In this document: piece by piece, positions 40,904-49,971 of the stretch
Numbering within the stretch: position 1 is the stretch's first letter
How the letters are laid out: each line of letters opens with the position of its first letter
NCBI RefSeq assembly: GCF_009762325.1
Contig: NZ_CP034348.1
Location: forward strand, 316,501-380,500
Length of the DNA stretch: 64,000 bases
Reading direction: 5' to 3'
Source of the DNA: Roseovarius faecimaris
GTDB lineage: Bacteria; Pseudomonadota; Alphaproteobacteria; Rhodobacterales; Rhodobacteraceae
Program-made: the position numbers and the translations under genes
Notes under the pieces: generated by a model
What the model was told of the DNA's origin: nothing
Database searches by the model: none
Seen by the model: the letters and a program-made list of their open reading frames with translations, nothing else

Positions 40904-42018
40904 CATAGCCATACCCGCTGTCGTGCCTTCAAGACCTGTACCCGGGTGCGCAGTTCGTCGCTGATCGCACCCTCGCGCGGCGCATCGCGCAGGGTCTCGA
41001 CCAGGTGGTCCGGCGGCGCAGCGGGGCGCCGGGACCAGCTTAACCCGGCCAGCACCGCGCGGGCCCGCTCGGGCAGGCGGTCCGGGGGCTCTTTGCCGTT
41101 CAGCACCGCCCAAACCCCGGCCCACAAACGTCCGACCGTCCAGGGGTTATAGCCCCCGCCGCCAAGCACAAGAACGCGCGGCGACATCTCTTTCAGCCGC
41201 GCCACCGCGCGCCAATGGCTGTTGTTGGACAGCTCCAGCCGCGCCAGTGGGTCTTCGGCCACCGCATCTGCCCCGCACTGGATCACGATGGCCTGGGGGC
41301 GGGCCCCCTGGACCGCCGGAAGGATCACCTCCTCCAGCGCCAGGGCAAACCCTGCATCCTGCGTCCCGCGCGGCAAAGGCAGGTTGATCGCCTGGCCACC
41401 GGCCCGGTCCTCCAACGCGCCGGTAAAGGGCCAGCGGCGCTCTTCATGGGTTGAGATCATCAGCACGCGCGCGTCGCCGTCGAAGGCCGCCGCCACCCCG
41501 TCGCAATGATGCGCGTCGATATCGACATAGGCAACGCGGGTCAGCCCCTGCGCCAGAAAGGCCCTGATCGCCAGCACCGGATCGTTGAGATAGCAAAACC
41601 CGCCGGCATGATCCGGCATGCCATGATGCGTCCCTCCGCCGGGGTTGAACACGATCCCGCCCTGCGTCAGCAACTCCGTGGCCAGAAGCGAGCCGCCCGC
41701 CGCCGTGGCGGGCCTGCGAAACATCTCGGGAAAGATGGGGTTGGACAAGGTCCCGATGTGATGCCGCGCCCGCGCCGCCTCTGTCACGCTGCCGGACCGT
41801 TCAGCTTCCTGCAAGGCGGCGATATAGGCCGGGGTATGCCATGCGGTCAGCGCCGACGGTTTGGCGCGGGGCGAGACCCGGAACTGCCCGTCAGGCAGCC
41901 AGCCCAGGGCGCGCACCAGGTCTGTCACCACCGGCACGCGCGGGATGCTCAGCGGATGGCGCGCGCCATAGCTGGAGCCGCGATAGATCTCGGAACCAAT
42001 GAACAGGGGCGCATCCAT
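40903..42018 (-). CDS. histone deacetylase-like amidohydrolase (AcuC/acetylpolyamine type)
   Basis: 371 residues with the arginase/deacetylase fold. Catalytic and zinc elements are visible: GGGTHHGMPDHAGGFCY (tandem histidines), VDIDAHHCDG (Asp and His ligands), QCGADAV (second Asp ligand) and LGGGGYN. Bacterial members deacetylate polyamines, acetyl-CoA synthetase (AcuC) or other small amides; the target here is unknown. It follows the SixA gene by 19 bases on the same strand, the last gene of a run that begins at 43964. Confidence 0.88.
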   Translation of the reverse strand: MDAPLFIGSEIYRGSSYGARHPLSIPRVPVVTDLVRALGWLPDGQFRVSPRAKPSALTAWHTPAYIAALQEAERSGSVTEAARARHHIGTLSNPIFPEMFRRPATAAGGSLLATELLTQGGIVFNPGGGTHHGMPDHAGGFCYLNDPVLAIRAFLAQGLTRVAYVDIDAHHCDGVAAAFDGDARVLMISTHEERRWPFTGALEDRAGGQAINLPLPRGTQDAGFALALEEVILPAVQGARPQAIVIQCGADAVAEDPLARLELSNNSHWRAVARLKEMSPRVLVLGGGGYNPWTVGRLWAGVWAVLNGKEPPDRLPERARAVLAGLSWSRRPAAPPDHLVETLRDAPREGAISDELRTRVQVLKARQRVWL

Positions 42019-42037
42019 CCCGCGACAGGGCCGCGCC

Positions 42038-42532
42038 TCAGCCGGTCAATTCGCGCGGAATGACGAACTCCCGCACGGAACCTGTGCCGGGATCAAGATC
42101 GGCCCACCGGTCAATGTCAAACTCGGCAACCAGCGTGGCGCAGGTGGGGTAATCGTAGAAACGGGCATGGTTTGGCGGGGTCTGCACCAGATCATGGGCG
42201 AACCCCGCGATACCGGGGTTGTGCCCCAGCATCAGGACGGTCTCTCCGCTTGCCCCTTTCAGCTCGGTCAGCAACCGCGCCTCGCTGGCATGATAGAGCG
42301 CATCGGTAAAGATCGCGTCGCAGGCGACCCCGAGCCGGGCAAAGGTTTCCCGCGTGCGCACCGCCGACGAGATCAGCGCCTGATCCGGCAGGATACTCTT
42401 GATCCGCAGCCATTCACCCAAAGCCTTGGCCGAGACGCGCCCGCGCCCGTTCAGGGGCCGCTCATGGTCGTCCAGCAGCGGATCGTTCCAGTCGGATTTG
42501 GCATGGCGCATCAGGATCAGGGTCTTGATCAT
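42038..42532 (-). CDS. SixA-type phosphohistidine phosphatase (histidine phosphatase superfamily)
   Basis: 164 residues; start at 42532 (MIKTLILMRHAKS). The catalytic histidine is H10 in the RHA-type motif, the second is in LMLGHNPG, and arginine R59 region SSAVRTRET completes the phosphate pocket. The short length without a lid domain is that of SixA, which dephosphorylates histidine-phosphorylated proteins, for instance phosphotransfer domains. Its start overlaps the Fe-S protein stop as ATGA. Confidence 0.87.
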   Translation of the reverse strand: MIKTLILMRHAKSDWNDPLLDDHERPLNGRGRVSAKALGEWLRIKSILPDQALISSAVRTRETFARLGVACDAIFTDALYHASEARLLTELKGASGETVLMLGHNPGIAGFAHDLVQTPPNHARFYDYPTCATLVAEFDIDRWADLDPGTGSVREFVIPRELTG

Positions 42533-43173
42533 AGAAAGGCTTTCATGTGAAAGGCGGATTGTGCCTCGACCCTGCCATAGCTCTGGCTCAGGGGACAAGC
42601 ACGGCGCACGGCGCAGCCGCGGGACAGGCAGTCATTTCCGTCGCGCAGCAGGTCCGCTTTGCAGGCGGCCACGTCATAGGACGGACCGGAAAGTGCATCG
42701 ACCGGGCAGGCGCTGCGGCAGGGCTGACCCTCGCAGCTGTCGCAGGGCCGGGGCAGGGTGGGCGGCAGCGCCATCCGGACCTCGAATGCGAGCGCGCCGC
42801 GATAGGATACCATCAGCCCCGCGCGGTCATGCACCAGCAACCCCACGGGCGATTGATGCGCGCGTCCGCTATCCCGGGCCCAGCGAATGAAGGGCTGATA
42901 GGGCGGCCCGCCAAAGGGAAAGAGCGGGGCCGCGCCCAGAGACTCGGCAAGGGCGGTGATGACCCGCTCGGACCATCTGTCCAAAGGGTCTTCTGCTCCG
43001 TCGTTAAATTCAGGCGAGGCGGAAAAGCCTGCCCAGAACCCCGGTTCGTCCGGGCCGAGCAGAACAATGGTTTGGACCGCTTCCGGCAACCCATCCTCAG
43101 GCGTGGGGTGCAGCATGCCAAAGATGCTCAGGCCATGTGGGCTGGCCGCCGCGTTGATCCTTTCCGGCGTCAT
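42529..43173 (-). CDS. ferredoxin-like double 4Fe-4S protein
   Basis: 214 residues from the ATG at 43173, which overlaps the hydroxylase stop (ATGA). The C-terminal third carries two clusters of cysteines, CDSCEGQPCRSACP and CLSRGCAVRRACP with an extra C in AACKADL, enough for two 4Fe-4S centres. The N-terminal two thirds resemble the nucleotide/cofactor-binding part of QueG-like proteins but are shorter, and no clear cobalamin contact is visible. It may be an electron carrier for the adjacent di-iron hydroxylase, which is an inference from neighbourhood alone. Confidence 0.8.
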   Translation of the reverse strand: MTPERINAAASPHGLSIFGMLHPTPEDGLPEAVQTIVLLGPDEPGFWAGFSASPEFNDGAEDPLDRWSERVITALAESLGAAPLFPFGGPPYQPFIRWARDSGRAHQSPVGLLVHDRAGLMVSYRGALAFEVRMALPPTLPRPCDSCEGQPCRSACPVDALSGPSYDVAACKADLLRDGNDCLSRGCAVRRACPLSQSYGRVEAQSAFHMKAFL

Positions 43174-43964
43174 TTGCGCATGAAGGGCAGCCAGAGCGCC
43201 CAGCCCAGTCGTGACGGACGGTCGTCCTGCCATTCCAGCCCGATGGTCATCCTGTCATGCCCCCCCTCGGGCTGGGCAATATATGTGCCGAAAAGCCTGT
43301 CCCAGATCGACAGGGCAAAGCCATAATTGCTGTCATGCTCGTGGCGGTGAACCGAATGGTGCACGCGGTGCATATCGGGCGTGACCAGCAACCGGCGCAG
43401 AACCGCATCAAGCCAGAGCGGCAGGCGGATATTGGCATGGTTGAACATGGCCGTGCCGTTCAGGATGATCTCGAACAGGATGATCCCAAGCGCGGGCGGG
43501 CCGAGCAGGTAGACAAGGCCGATCTTGAGGATCATGGACAGCGCAATCTCGACCGGGTGGAAGCGGATGGCCGTGGTCACGTCGATATCGCGGTCGGCAT
43601 GATGGACGCGGTGGATACGCCACAGCAGCGGAATCTTGTGGGTGATGAGGTGCTGTGCCCAGATCGCGAAGTCGAAGATCAGAACGGTGAGAATGACGGC
43701 CCCCCATAATGGAAGATCAAGCGCATTCATCAGGCCCCAGCCTTGCGCCTGGGCATCGATCGCCGCCCCGACAGCAAGCAGAGGAAGAGCCACGGCCATG
43801 AGCCGAAGCGTCAGCGTGTCGAGGATCACAATGGCCCAATTGGTCAGCCAGCGGGTCTGGCGCGGCTGGGTGCGGATCCGGCGGGGGGCAAGGGCCTCGA
43901 TCACCGCAAACAGCGCGAAGAGCCCGAGAAAGACGCCAAGCCTGATGAGCGTTTCGTTTTCCAT
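43170..43964 (-). CDS. sterol desaturase/fatty acid hydroxylase-superfamily membrane enzyme
   Basis: 264 residues with four hydrophobic segments and the di-iron histidine boxes of the superfamily: HLITH, HRVHHAD and a later HRVHHSVHRHEHD. It would hydroxylate or desaturate a lipid, carotenoid or ornithine-lipid chain in the inner membrane. The substrate is not visible. First gene of the overlapping four-gene run ending with the HDAC-like gene; 42 bases separate it from the end of argB. Confidence 0.88.
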   Translation of the reverse strand: MENETLIRLGVFLGLFALFAVIEALAPRRIRTQPRQTRWLTNWAIVILDTLTLRLMAVALPLLAVGAAIDAQAQGWGLMNALDLPLWGAVILTVLIFDFAIWAQHLITHKIPLLWRIHRVHHADRDIDVTTAIRFHPVEIALSMILKIGLVYLLGPPALGIILFEIILNGTAMFNHANIRLPLWLDAVLRRLLVTPDMHRVHHSVHRHEHDSNYGFALSIWDRLFGTYIAQPEGGHDRMTIGLEWQDDRPSRLGWALWLPFMRK

Positions 43965-44006
43965 GACAGGAAGCCTAGCTCAAGAGGCCGCGCGCGCAAG
44001 GCGTGA

Positions 44007-44867
44007 TCACGCGCGAATGATCGAGCCCGCGCCGTGATCCGTGAAAAGCTCCAGCAGGCAGGCATTGGGCGCGCGCCCGTCCAGGATCACCGCCGCCCGA
44101 ACTCCGCCTTCGATGGCGGTCAGGCAGGTCTCGGTCTTGGGGATCATGCCGCCCGCGATGGTGCCATCCTCGGTCATCTGTCGGATCTGGTCGGCGCTGA
44201 GTTCGGTCACCACCTCTCCGGCCGCGTTGCGCACACCGTCGATATCCGTGAGCAGCAGAAGCCGGTCGGCCTTGAGCGCCGCCGCGATGGCACCGGCGGC
44301 GGTGTCGCCGTTGATGTTGAAGGTCTCGCCATTCTTGCCCGCGCCCAAGGGGGCGATGACCGGGATCGCGTCATCCCGAAAGAGCGTGTGCAGGATGCCG
44401 GGGTCCACCTCCGAGGGCGTGCCGACAAGGCCGAGATCGGGGTTGGTCGGTGTGCAGGTGATCAGGTTGGCATCTTTGCCCGACAGGCCCACGGCCTTGC
44501 CGCCCTGACCGTTTATGGCTTGAACGATACGCTTGTTGACGCGGCCCGACAGGACCATTTCGACCACTTCCATCGTGGCCTCATCGGTCACGCGCTTGCC
44601 ATTCACGAACTCGGACTGGATATCGAGCTTGCCGAGCATCTCGTTGATCATCGGACCGCCGCCATGGACCACAACAGGGTTCACGCCCACCTGCCGCAAC
44701 AGCACCATGTCGCGGGCGAATGTATCCATCGCGGTGTCATCGCCCATGGCGTGGCCGCCGAACTTGATGACGACAATGGCCCCGTCATAGCGTTGCAGGT
44801 AGGGCAGCGCCTCGGAGAGCGTGCGGGCGGTGGCGATCCAGTCGCGGTTCATCTTGCGTATCTTCAT
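44007..44867 (-). CDS. argB: N-acetylglutamate kinase
   Basis: 286 residues of the amino-acid kinase family. The phosphate-binding GGHAMGD and substrate loop [13 protein letters not shown], then [24 protein letters not shown] and LLLTDIDGV are ArgB signatures. It makes N-acetylglutamyl-phosphate in arginine synthesis. The N-terminal helix before the core suggests the arginine-inhibited hexameric type. GAGGGAA precedes the ATG. It lies downstream of engB on the same strand, an arrangement common in this bacterial group. Confidence 0.95.
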   Translation of the reverse strand: MKIRKMNRDWIATARTLSEALPYLQRYDGAIVVIKFGGHAMGDDTAMDTFARDMVLLRQVGVNPVVVHGGGPMINEMLGKLDIQSEFVNGKRVTDEATMEVVEMVLSGRVNKRIVQAINGQGGKAVGLSGKDANLITCTPTNPDLGLVGTPSEVDPGILHTLFRDDAIPVIAPLGAGKNGETFNINGDTAAGAIAAALKADRLLLLTDIDGVRNAAGEVVTELSADQIRQMTEDGTIAGGMIPKTETCLTAIEGGVRAAVILDGRAPNACLLELFTDHGAGSIIRA

Positions 44868-44943
44868 TGCTGTTCCCTCGGATGGGCGTCACGTAATCCA
44901 ATTGCGCGCTGACGCGCAAGACCATACCTGACCCCCCTCCTGG

Positions 44944-44963
44944 CCTCCCCCTCGTGGGGGAGG
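44944..44963. repeat. hairpin between engB and argB
   Basis: CCTCCCCC (44944-44951) and GGGGGAGG (44956-44963) form a perfect 8-bp stem with a 4-base loop and no T run. It could be a dispersed GC-rich repeat or an mRNA-stability hairpin. Confidence 0.5.
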
Positions 44964-44986
44964 AAGCGGGACGCGGGCCGACCCCG

Positions 44987-45640
44987 TCAGATCAGCGCGG
45001 CGATGGTGGCCCGCAGGGTGGGGATGCCGTCACCCTTTTCGCTGGAGGTGAGGATCAGCTCGGGAAAGGCCGCGGTGTGGTTTTGCAGGCGTTTGCGGGT
45101 CTGGGCCAGGGTCTTTTCAAGCGTGGTGGCGTTGATCTTGTCCGCCTTGGTCAGCACCACCTGGAAGGTCACTGCGGCGCTGTCGAGAAGGCTCATGATC
45201 TCTTCGTCCACCGCCTTGATCCCGTGGCGTGCATCGATCAGCACGAAAGCGCGGCGGAGCGTCGGGCGGCCAGAGAGGTATTGTTTCAACAGCCGCTGCC
45301 ATTTTTCCACCACTGCCACCGGCGCATTGGCAAACCCATAGCCGGGCAGATCGACGAGGTAGCGCTCGTCGCCCAGGGTGAAGAAATTGATCTCTTGCGT
45401 GCGACCGGGTGTGTTGGACGCCCGCGCGATGGCCTTGCGGCCGGTCAGAGCGTTGATCAGAGATGACTTGCCCACGTTCGAGCGCCCGGCAAAGCACACT
45501 TCAATCCGGTCGGCAGGAGGCAGGCCCGGCATCGCCACGACGCCTTTGAGAAACTCTACCGGTCCGGCGAAGAGCTTGCGCGCGGCCTCTGCCTGCTCCG
45601 GTTCGGGCGGCTCGGCAATGGGAAAGGGCAGCTCGATCAT
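44987..45640 (-). CDS. engB: ribosome-biogenesis GTP-binding protein EngB/YsxC
   Basis: 217 residues. GTPase motifs: G1 GRSNVGKSS, G2 threonine in NTPGRTQEINFF, G3 DLPGYGFA, G4 TKADK. The TPGRTQ signature is specific to YsxC/YihA. It helps assemble the large ribosomal subunit and is usually essential. Start and stop overlap: its ATG overlaps the MOSC gene stop, so MOSC, EngB and probably ArgB form one transcript headed by yidC. Confidence 0.94.
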   Translation of the reverse strand: MIELPFPIAEPPEPEQAEAARKLFAGPVEFLKGVVAMPGLPPADRIEVCFAGRSNVGKSSLINALTGRKAIARASNTPGRTQEINFFTLGDERYLVDLPGYGFANAPVAVVEKWQRLLKQYLSGRPTLRRAFVLIDARHGIKAVDEEIMSLLDSAAVTFQVVLTKADKINATTLEKTLAQTRKRLQNHTAAFPELILTSSEKGDGIPTLRATIAALI

Positions 45641-46380
45641 AGCAGGGTCACCTCGTCTCCGACCTGGATCCGGCCCGCGCGTGATACGACGGCGTAGATG
45701 CCGAAATCCTGGTGGCCGAAATCGGAATTGAGCGTGCCAAGCGTGTCAAGATCTCGTTCACCCGTGGCAGGGTTGGCCGTGGTGGCGAGGCAGCGTTCGA
45801 TGGGTTCGCAGACTGTCATTTCGGCAGAGCCGATACGCAGGGTGCGATTTTCCCAGCTCAGTTCTTCCCAGGGGGAAAATCCGTCGAAATGGATGTTGCA
45901 GCGCCAGCGCAGGGGCGAGATGTCAGTCCCCATCCGGGCCTCAAGATCGGCATGGCTGGCGAGGTTGATCAGGCTTATGGAGGGATAATCAGTATCCGTC
46001 ATACCGCGTGACGGGACGCGGTGGATCATGGCCGATTGCGCGCGGTTCTCAGGCATGAGCGGGCGCACCCAGTCCAGGAACCGCTCGGTCTCGTGATCCG
46101 GATCGAAGGTCAGATCCGGGCGGTCCGGGTGGCTCAGGGTCACTGTGCCCGCGGCCTCGTCGCTCACCGCAGTGATCGCCATCAGTGCAGGCACTTTTGA
46201 TCCGCGCGAATAGTTCACGCAGGGCGCCCACGCCTTGCCGTCGGTCTGCGCGCCTGCATGGGCGACGGCCCAGCGTCGGTCCCACGGGATCGTCTGCCCT
46301 TCGTTCAGCGTGACCGAGGTCACCGCCTCGCGCCCATGGCCCTTGATCGGGTGCCGCCAGAGCGCGCGAACCTCTGCCAT
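45637..46380 (-). CDS. MOSC-domain protein
   Basis: 247 residues. The N-terminal beta-barrel (RALWRHPIKGHGREAV, DRRWAVAHAG) and MOSC domain with LRWRCNIHFDGFSPWEE and CEPIERCLATTANPATG are characteristic; the cysteine in RCLATT is the conserved MOSC cysteine that can carry sulfur. Members bind molybdenum cofactor or detoxify N-hydroxylated compounds. The start is taken at the ATG at 46380, sharing bases with the yidC stop; a GTG at 46383 is the alternative. Confidence 0.88.
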   Translation of the reverse strand: MAEVRALWRHPIKGHGREAVTSVTLNEGQTIPWDRRWAVAHAGAQTDGKAWAPCVNYSRGSKVPALMAITAVSDEAAGTVTLSHPDRPDLTFDPDHETERFLDWVRPLMPENRAQSAMIHRVPSRGMTDTDYPSISLINLASHADLEARMGTDISPLRWRCNIHFDGFSPWEELSWENRTLRIGSAEMTVCEPIERCLATTANPATGERDLDTLGTLNSDFGHQDFGIYAVVSRAGRIQVGDEVTLL

Positions 46381-48203
46381 CACTTCTTGTCCGGCTTGGC
46401 GCCGCGTTTGAAGCCCGACATGATGTTGCCGAACACGTCCGGCTTATAGCCTTGGCTACGCATGATCAGATATTGCTGAATGAAGGTGATCGTGTTGTTC
46501 GCGATCCAGTAGAGCACCAGCCCGCTCGCAAAGCTGCCCAGCATGAACATGAACACCCAGGGCATCCAGGCGAGGATCATCTTCTGCGTCGGGTCCGTGG
46601 GGGCCGGGTTCAGCTTCTGTTGCAGCCACATCGAGATCCCAAGGACCAGCGGCATGATCCCGATGAACAGCAGATGCAGGATCGAGCCGGTTTCCGGCGC
46701 GGCCCAGGGCAGGATACCCCAGAAGTTGAAGATCGATGACGGATCGGGCGCCGAAAGGTCCTTGATCCAGCCGATCCAGGGCGCATGACGCAGCTCCAGC
46801 GTGACAAAGATCACCTTGTAGAGCGAGAAGAAGATCGGGATCTGTAAGAGGATCGGCAGACAGCCCGAGGCCGGGTTTACCTTTTCCTTCTTGTAGAGCG
46901 CCATCATCTCCTGCTGCATTTTCTGGCGGTCGTCGCCGACACGCTCCTTGATGGCTTCCATTTGCGGCTGCAGCTCTTTCATTTTGGCCATGGAGACGTA
47001 GGATTTGTACGCAAGCGGCAGGAGCAGCGCCTTGATCAGCAGTGTCAGACCAATGATGGCCCAGCCCATATTGCCAATGAGCGCGTTGAGCCAATGCAGC
47101 ACCGCAAAGATCGGCTTCGTCAGGAAGAAGAACCAGCCCCAGTCGATCGAGTCGAGGAAGCGCTCAACGCCCTCTTCGTTCTGGTAGTGGCGGATTGCCT
47201 CCCATTCCTTGGCGCCCGCAAACAGGCGGGTGTCGGCGCTGATCGTCTCGCCAGGGGCGACGGTCTGTGTCGGCAGGACAGTTTCCGTCTGATAGATGTT
47301 GCGGCGCGGGTCGAATTTCTTGACCGCCTTGAATGCGCTGCCCGGCTCGGGGATCAGCGTGGTCATCCAGTAATGATCGGTGAAGCCGGTCCAGCCATTT
47401 TCGGCGACCTGGACCACCTGCGCCTGAGCGCCCTCCCGCGGGTTGAATTCATAGTCGGCGACGTCGTCGTAATCCACCTCGGACAGCTCGCCGTCATGCA
47501 TGGCGATGAGGCCCTCGTGCAGGATGAAGAAATTCTTCATATCCTGCGGAACCCCGTGACGCGCGAGAATGCCGTACGGGGCAAGAGACACAGGCGCGCC
47601 GCCGGTGTTTTCCACTGTCTGCGTGACCGAGAACATGTAGCGGTCATCGACGCTGATCTCGCGGCGGAAGGTGAGGCCCGCGCCATTGTCCCAGGCCAGG
47701 GTGACCGGGGTTTCCGGGCTCAGGCTCTTGCCGCTTTCAACCGACCAGATCGTATTCGCACCGGGCACCTGTTCGTGGGTCAGGCCGTTGCCGGGGGCCC
47801 AGCCATAGAGCGCGTAATAGGGTGTTTCGCTGCCCACGGGCGACAGCAGCGTGACGATGTCGGAGCCTGGCTCAAGCGTTTCGCGGTAGTTCTTGAGCGA
47901 CAGTTCGTCGATCCGCCCGCCCTGAAGCGAGATCGTACCTTGCAGGCGCGGGGTGTCGATGGCCACGCGCGGCGCATCGGGGGCGGCGTCCGCCTCGGCG
48001 GTTTGCGCGGGGGTTGCCTCTGTCGTGCCGTCGGCGGCGGTGGGTGTCGTGGCCACGGCGGGATCGTTGCTTTCGGCGGTTGCCTCGGTGGCGGACACAT
48101 CCTGCGGGGTCGGTTCCGGCGGTGGGAACACGACGAACCAGATCAGGATCACGAGGAAGCTGAGCGCTGTCGCAAGAATGAGGTTTTTATTCTGATCGTC
48201 CAT
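46380..48203 (-). CDS. yidC: membrane protein insertase YidC
   Basis: 607 residues with the Gram-negative layout: an N-terminal helix (MDDQNKNLILATALSFLVIL), a Pro/Ala/Thr-rich linker, a large periplasmic beta domain and five C-terminal helices. The conserved hydrophilic-groove region MKELQPQMEAIKERVGDDRQK and the NPASGCLPILLQIPIFFSLY segment are visible. It inserts and folds inner-membrane proteins with or without SecYEG. The usual upstream rpmH-rnpA(-yidD) genes are not present here; instead an EAL-domain gene lies upstream on the same strand. Confidence 0.96.
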   Translation of the reverse strand: MDDQNKNLILATALSFLVILIWFVVFPPPEPTPQDVSATEATAESNDPAVATTPTAADGTTEATPAQTAEADAAPDAPRVAIDTPRLQGTISLQGGRIDELSLKNYRETLEPGSDIVTLLSPVGSETPYYALYGWAPGNGLTHEQVPGANTIWSVESGKSLSPETPVTLAWDNGAGLTFRREISVDDRYMFSVTQTVENTGGAPVSLAPYGILARHGVPQDMKNFFILHEGLIAMHDGELSEVDYDDVADYEFNPREGAQAQVVQVAENGWTGFTDHYWMTTLIPEPGSAFKAVKKFDPRRNIYQTETVLPTQTVAPGETISADTRLFAGAKEWEAIRHYQNEEGVERFLDSIDWGWFFFLTKPIFAVLHWLNALIGNMGWAIIGLTLLIKALLLPLAYKSYVSMAKMKELQPQMEAIKERVGDDRQKMQQEMMALYKKEKVNPASGCLPILLQIPIFFSLYKVIFVTLELRHAPWIGWIKDLSAPDPSSIFNFWGILPWAAPETGSILHLLFIGIMPLVLGISMWLQQKLNPAPTDPTQKMILAWMPWVFMFMLGSFASGLVLYWIANNTITFIQQYLIMRSQGYKPDVFGNIMSGFKRGAKPDKK

Positions 48204-48318
48204 CGCCGCGTGGCCATTTCCTGTTATCCGCTGTTCCAGCGGTTCAACAGAGTGCGGATCAAAAGGTCAAGGGGGGAAAGGTGCTATTCCTGCGGCGAAT
48301 GGCGTCTTGCACGCGCGA

Positions 48319-49854
48319 TCAGCCAAATTTCCGCCCGACGATCGGGGGTGTCTTGAGTTTGGTGGCATGGCTGTGGATCCACGCAGCGGTTTTGTCGAAC
48401 GGCATGGGCCGCCCGATGCCGAAGCCCTGAACATGGCCGCAGCCAAGCTGCGCCAGCATCGTGTGTTCGCCCGCTGTCTCGACACCCTCGGCCAATGTGG
48501 CGAGATTGAGCCGCTCCGCCATCAGCAGGATCGCCGAGACCATGCGTTGCTGATCGTGATCCTGGTCCACCTTCATCACGAAGGAGCGGTCGATCTTGAT
48601 CCGTTGAACCGCGAAGCGGCGAATCGAGGAGATCGAGGCATGACCGGTCCCGAAATCATCCAGGTCAATCACGCAGCCCAGTGCCGACAACCCGTTGATG
48701 TTACGCGCCACCGTGTCATCGGGGGAGGTGGCGACGACCGTTTCCAGGATCTCGACCACCAGCCGTTCCGGCGTCAGATCGAACCGGTCCAGTTCCCACT
48801 CGACCTTTTCCATCAGCCGCGGATTGCGAAGCTCCGCAGGAGAGAAATTCACCCCCACATGCGGGACATCGATCCCTTGCATATCCCATGAGGTCAGGGC
48901 GTTGAGCGCATGATAAAGCACCACTTCGCCCAACCGTTCCATGCGCGCGCTCTGTTCCAGAACAGGCATGAACTCCGCCGGCGAGATAACGCCGCGTTCG
49001 GGGTGCATCCAGCGGGCCAGCGCCTCAAATCCGGTAACCTTGCCATCATCCGTCGAGATCTGAGGCTGAAACCAGGGCTGAATCTGCCCGCTTTCCATGG
49101 CACGGGTTACTTCGTCACTCTGAATGATCGCACAACTGGCAAGCTCGCGCATGCCGGAGGTATAGCAGCGAATTGCAGAAGGCCCATGGCACCGCGCGTC
49201 CTGAAGGGCCAGCCGCGCCGCCCCGGCAAGGGATTTTCCGGAGATATCGACAATCTGGGTGCTGATGCAAAACCCGACGCAGGCCGAGACATAGACTGTG
49301 GTGGCATCCAGCGCGATCGGCTCTTCCACCGCGGCCTGCATGCGCACCGCCAGTTGCAGCCCCACATCCAGATCGAGCCGCCGCACCGGAGCCACGGAAA
49401 CTGCGATGCAGGCGTCGTTCAACATGAACACCGAGTCGCGATTGCGCACGATCGAGCACAGCCGTTCATAGGTCCGTTCCGAAACTCGCTGAGCCGCGTC
49501 CCTGCCGAACCGCTCGACAATCGCGTCGTAATCGTCAATCTCGACGAGGATGCAAGCCGCCTTGAGCAGTTTCCCGCGCGCCTGGCGCATGTGTTTGTCA
49601 AGTGTTTCATGCAGGATGTCCATCCCGACAAACCCGTCTGTTTCATGCGTGGGCACAATCGCCCGCCGCAGACGACCAGAAAGAGCGAGGCTCAACGGGA
49701 GAAGGATCGCACAGGCGACCAGAACCGGTTCGCCCCCTAGCCAGAACCCCGCCAGAATCAATGCCGGAAGAAGGGCATAGATGTGCGGACCGGGAAGATA
49801 TTGAAGCAAGGGATCCTTTATTTTGCTCGTCAAATGTATCGGCGGCAGACGCAT
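48319..49854 (-). CDS. membrane-anchored degenerate GGDEF plus EAL c-di-GMP phosphodiesterase
   Basis: 511 residues: one or two N-terminal membrane helices (about 25-60), a GGDEF-like domain whose catalytic loop reads LNDACIAV, so it cannot be an active cyclase, and an EAL domain with intact catalytic residues. These include the E in FEALARW, N in VNFSP, E in EILE, the pair in DDFGTGHAS, K in IKIDRSF, E in AEGVET and Q in VQGFGIGRP. It most likely hydrolyses cyclic di-GMP to pGpG, with the dead GGDEF domain as a possible GTP sensor. It would influence motility and surface attachment. It is not linked in an operon with yidC (115-base gap). Confidence 0.9.
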   Translation of the reverse strand: MRLPPIHLTSKIKDPLLQYLPGPHIYALLPALILAGFWLGGEPVLVACAILLPLSLALSGRLRRAIVPTHETDGFVGMDILHETLDKHMRQARGKLLKAACILVEIDDYDAIVERFGRDAAQRVSERTYERLCSIVRNRDSVFMLNDACIAVSVAPVRRLDLDVGLQLAVRMQAAVEEPIALDATTVYVSACVGFCISTQIVDISGKSLAGAARLALQDARCHGPSAIRCYTSGMRELASCAIIQSDEVTRAMESGQIQPWFQPQISTDDGKVTGFEALARWMHPERGVISPAEFMPVLEQSARMERLGEVVLYHALNALTSWDMQGIDVPHVGVNFSPAELRNPRLMEKVEWELDRFDLTPERLVVEILETVVATSPDDTVARNINGLSALGCVIDLDDFGTGHASISSIRRFAVQRIKIDRSFVMKVDQDHDQQRMVSAILLMAERLNLATLAEGVETAGEHTMLAQLGCGHVQGFGIGRPMPFDKTAAWIHSHATKLKTPPIVGRKFG

Positions 49855-49971
49855 GCTGGATCCTCGAAGTGATGATCTGACCTTAGTTGCGCATTCTCAA
49901 CGAGCGCTTAACACGCACGTGCCGCGGGCGGAGAATTTGATAAAATTTTATGTTTCCGCGCTTTCTGGCGC

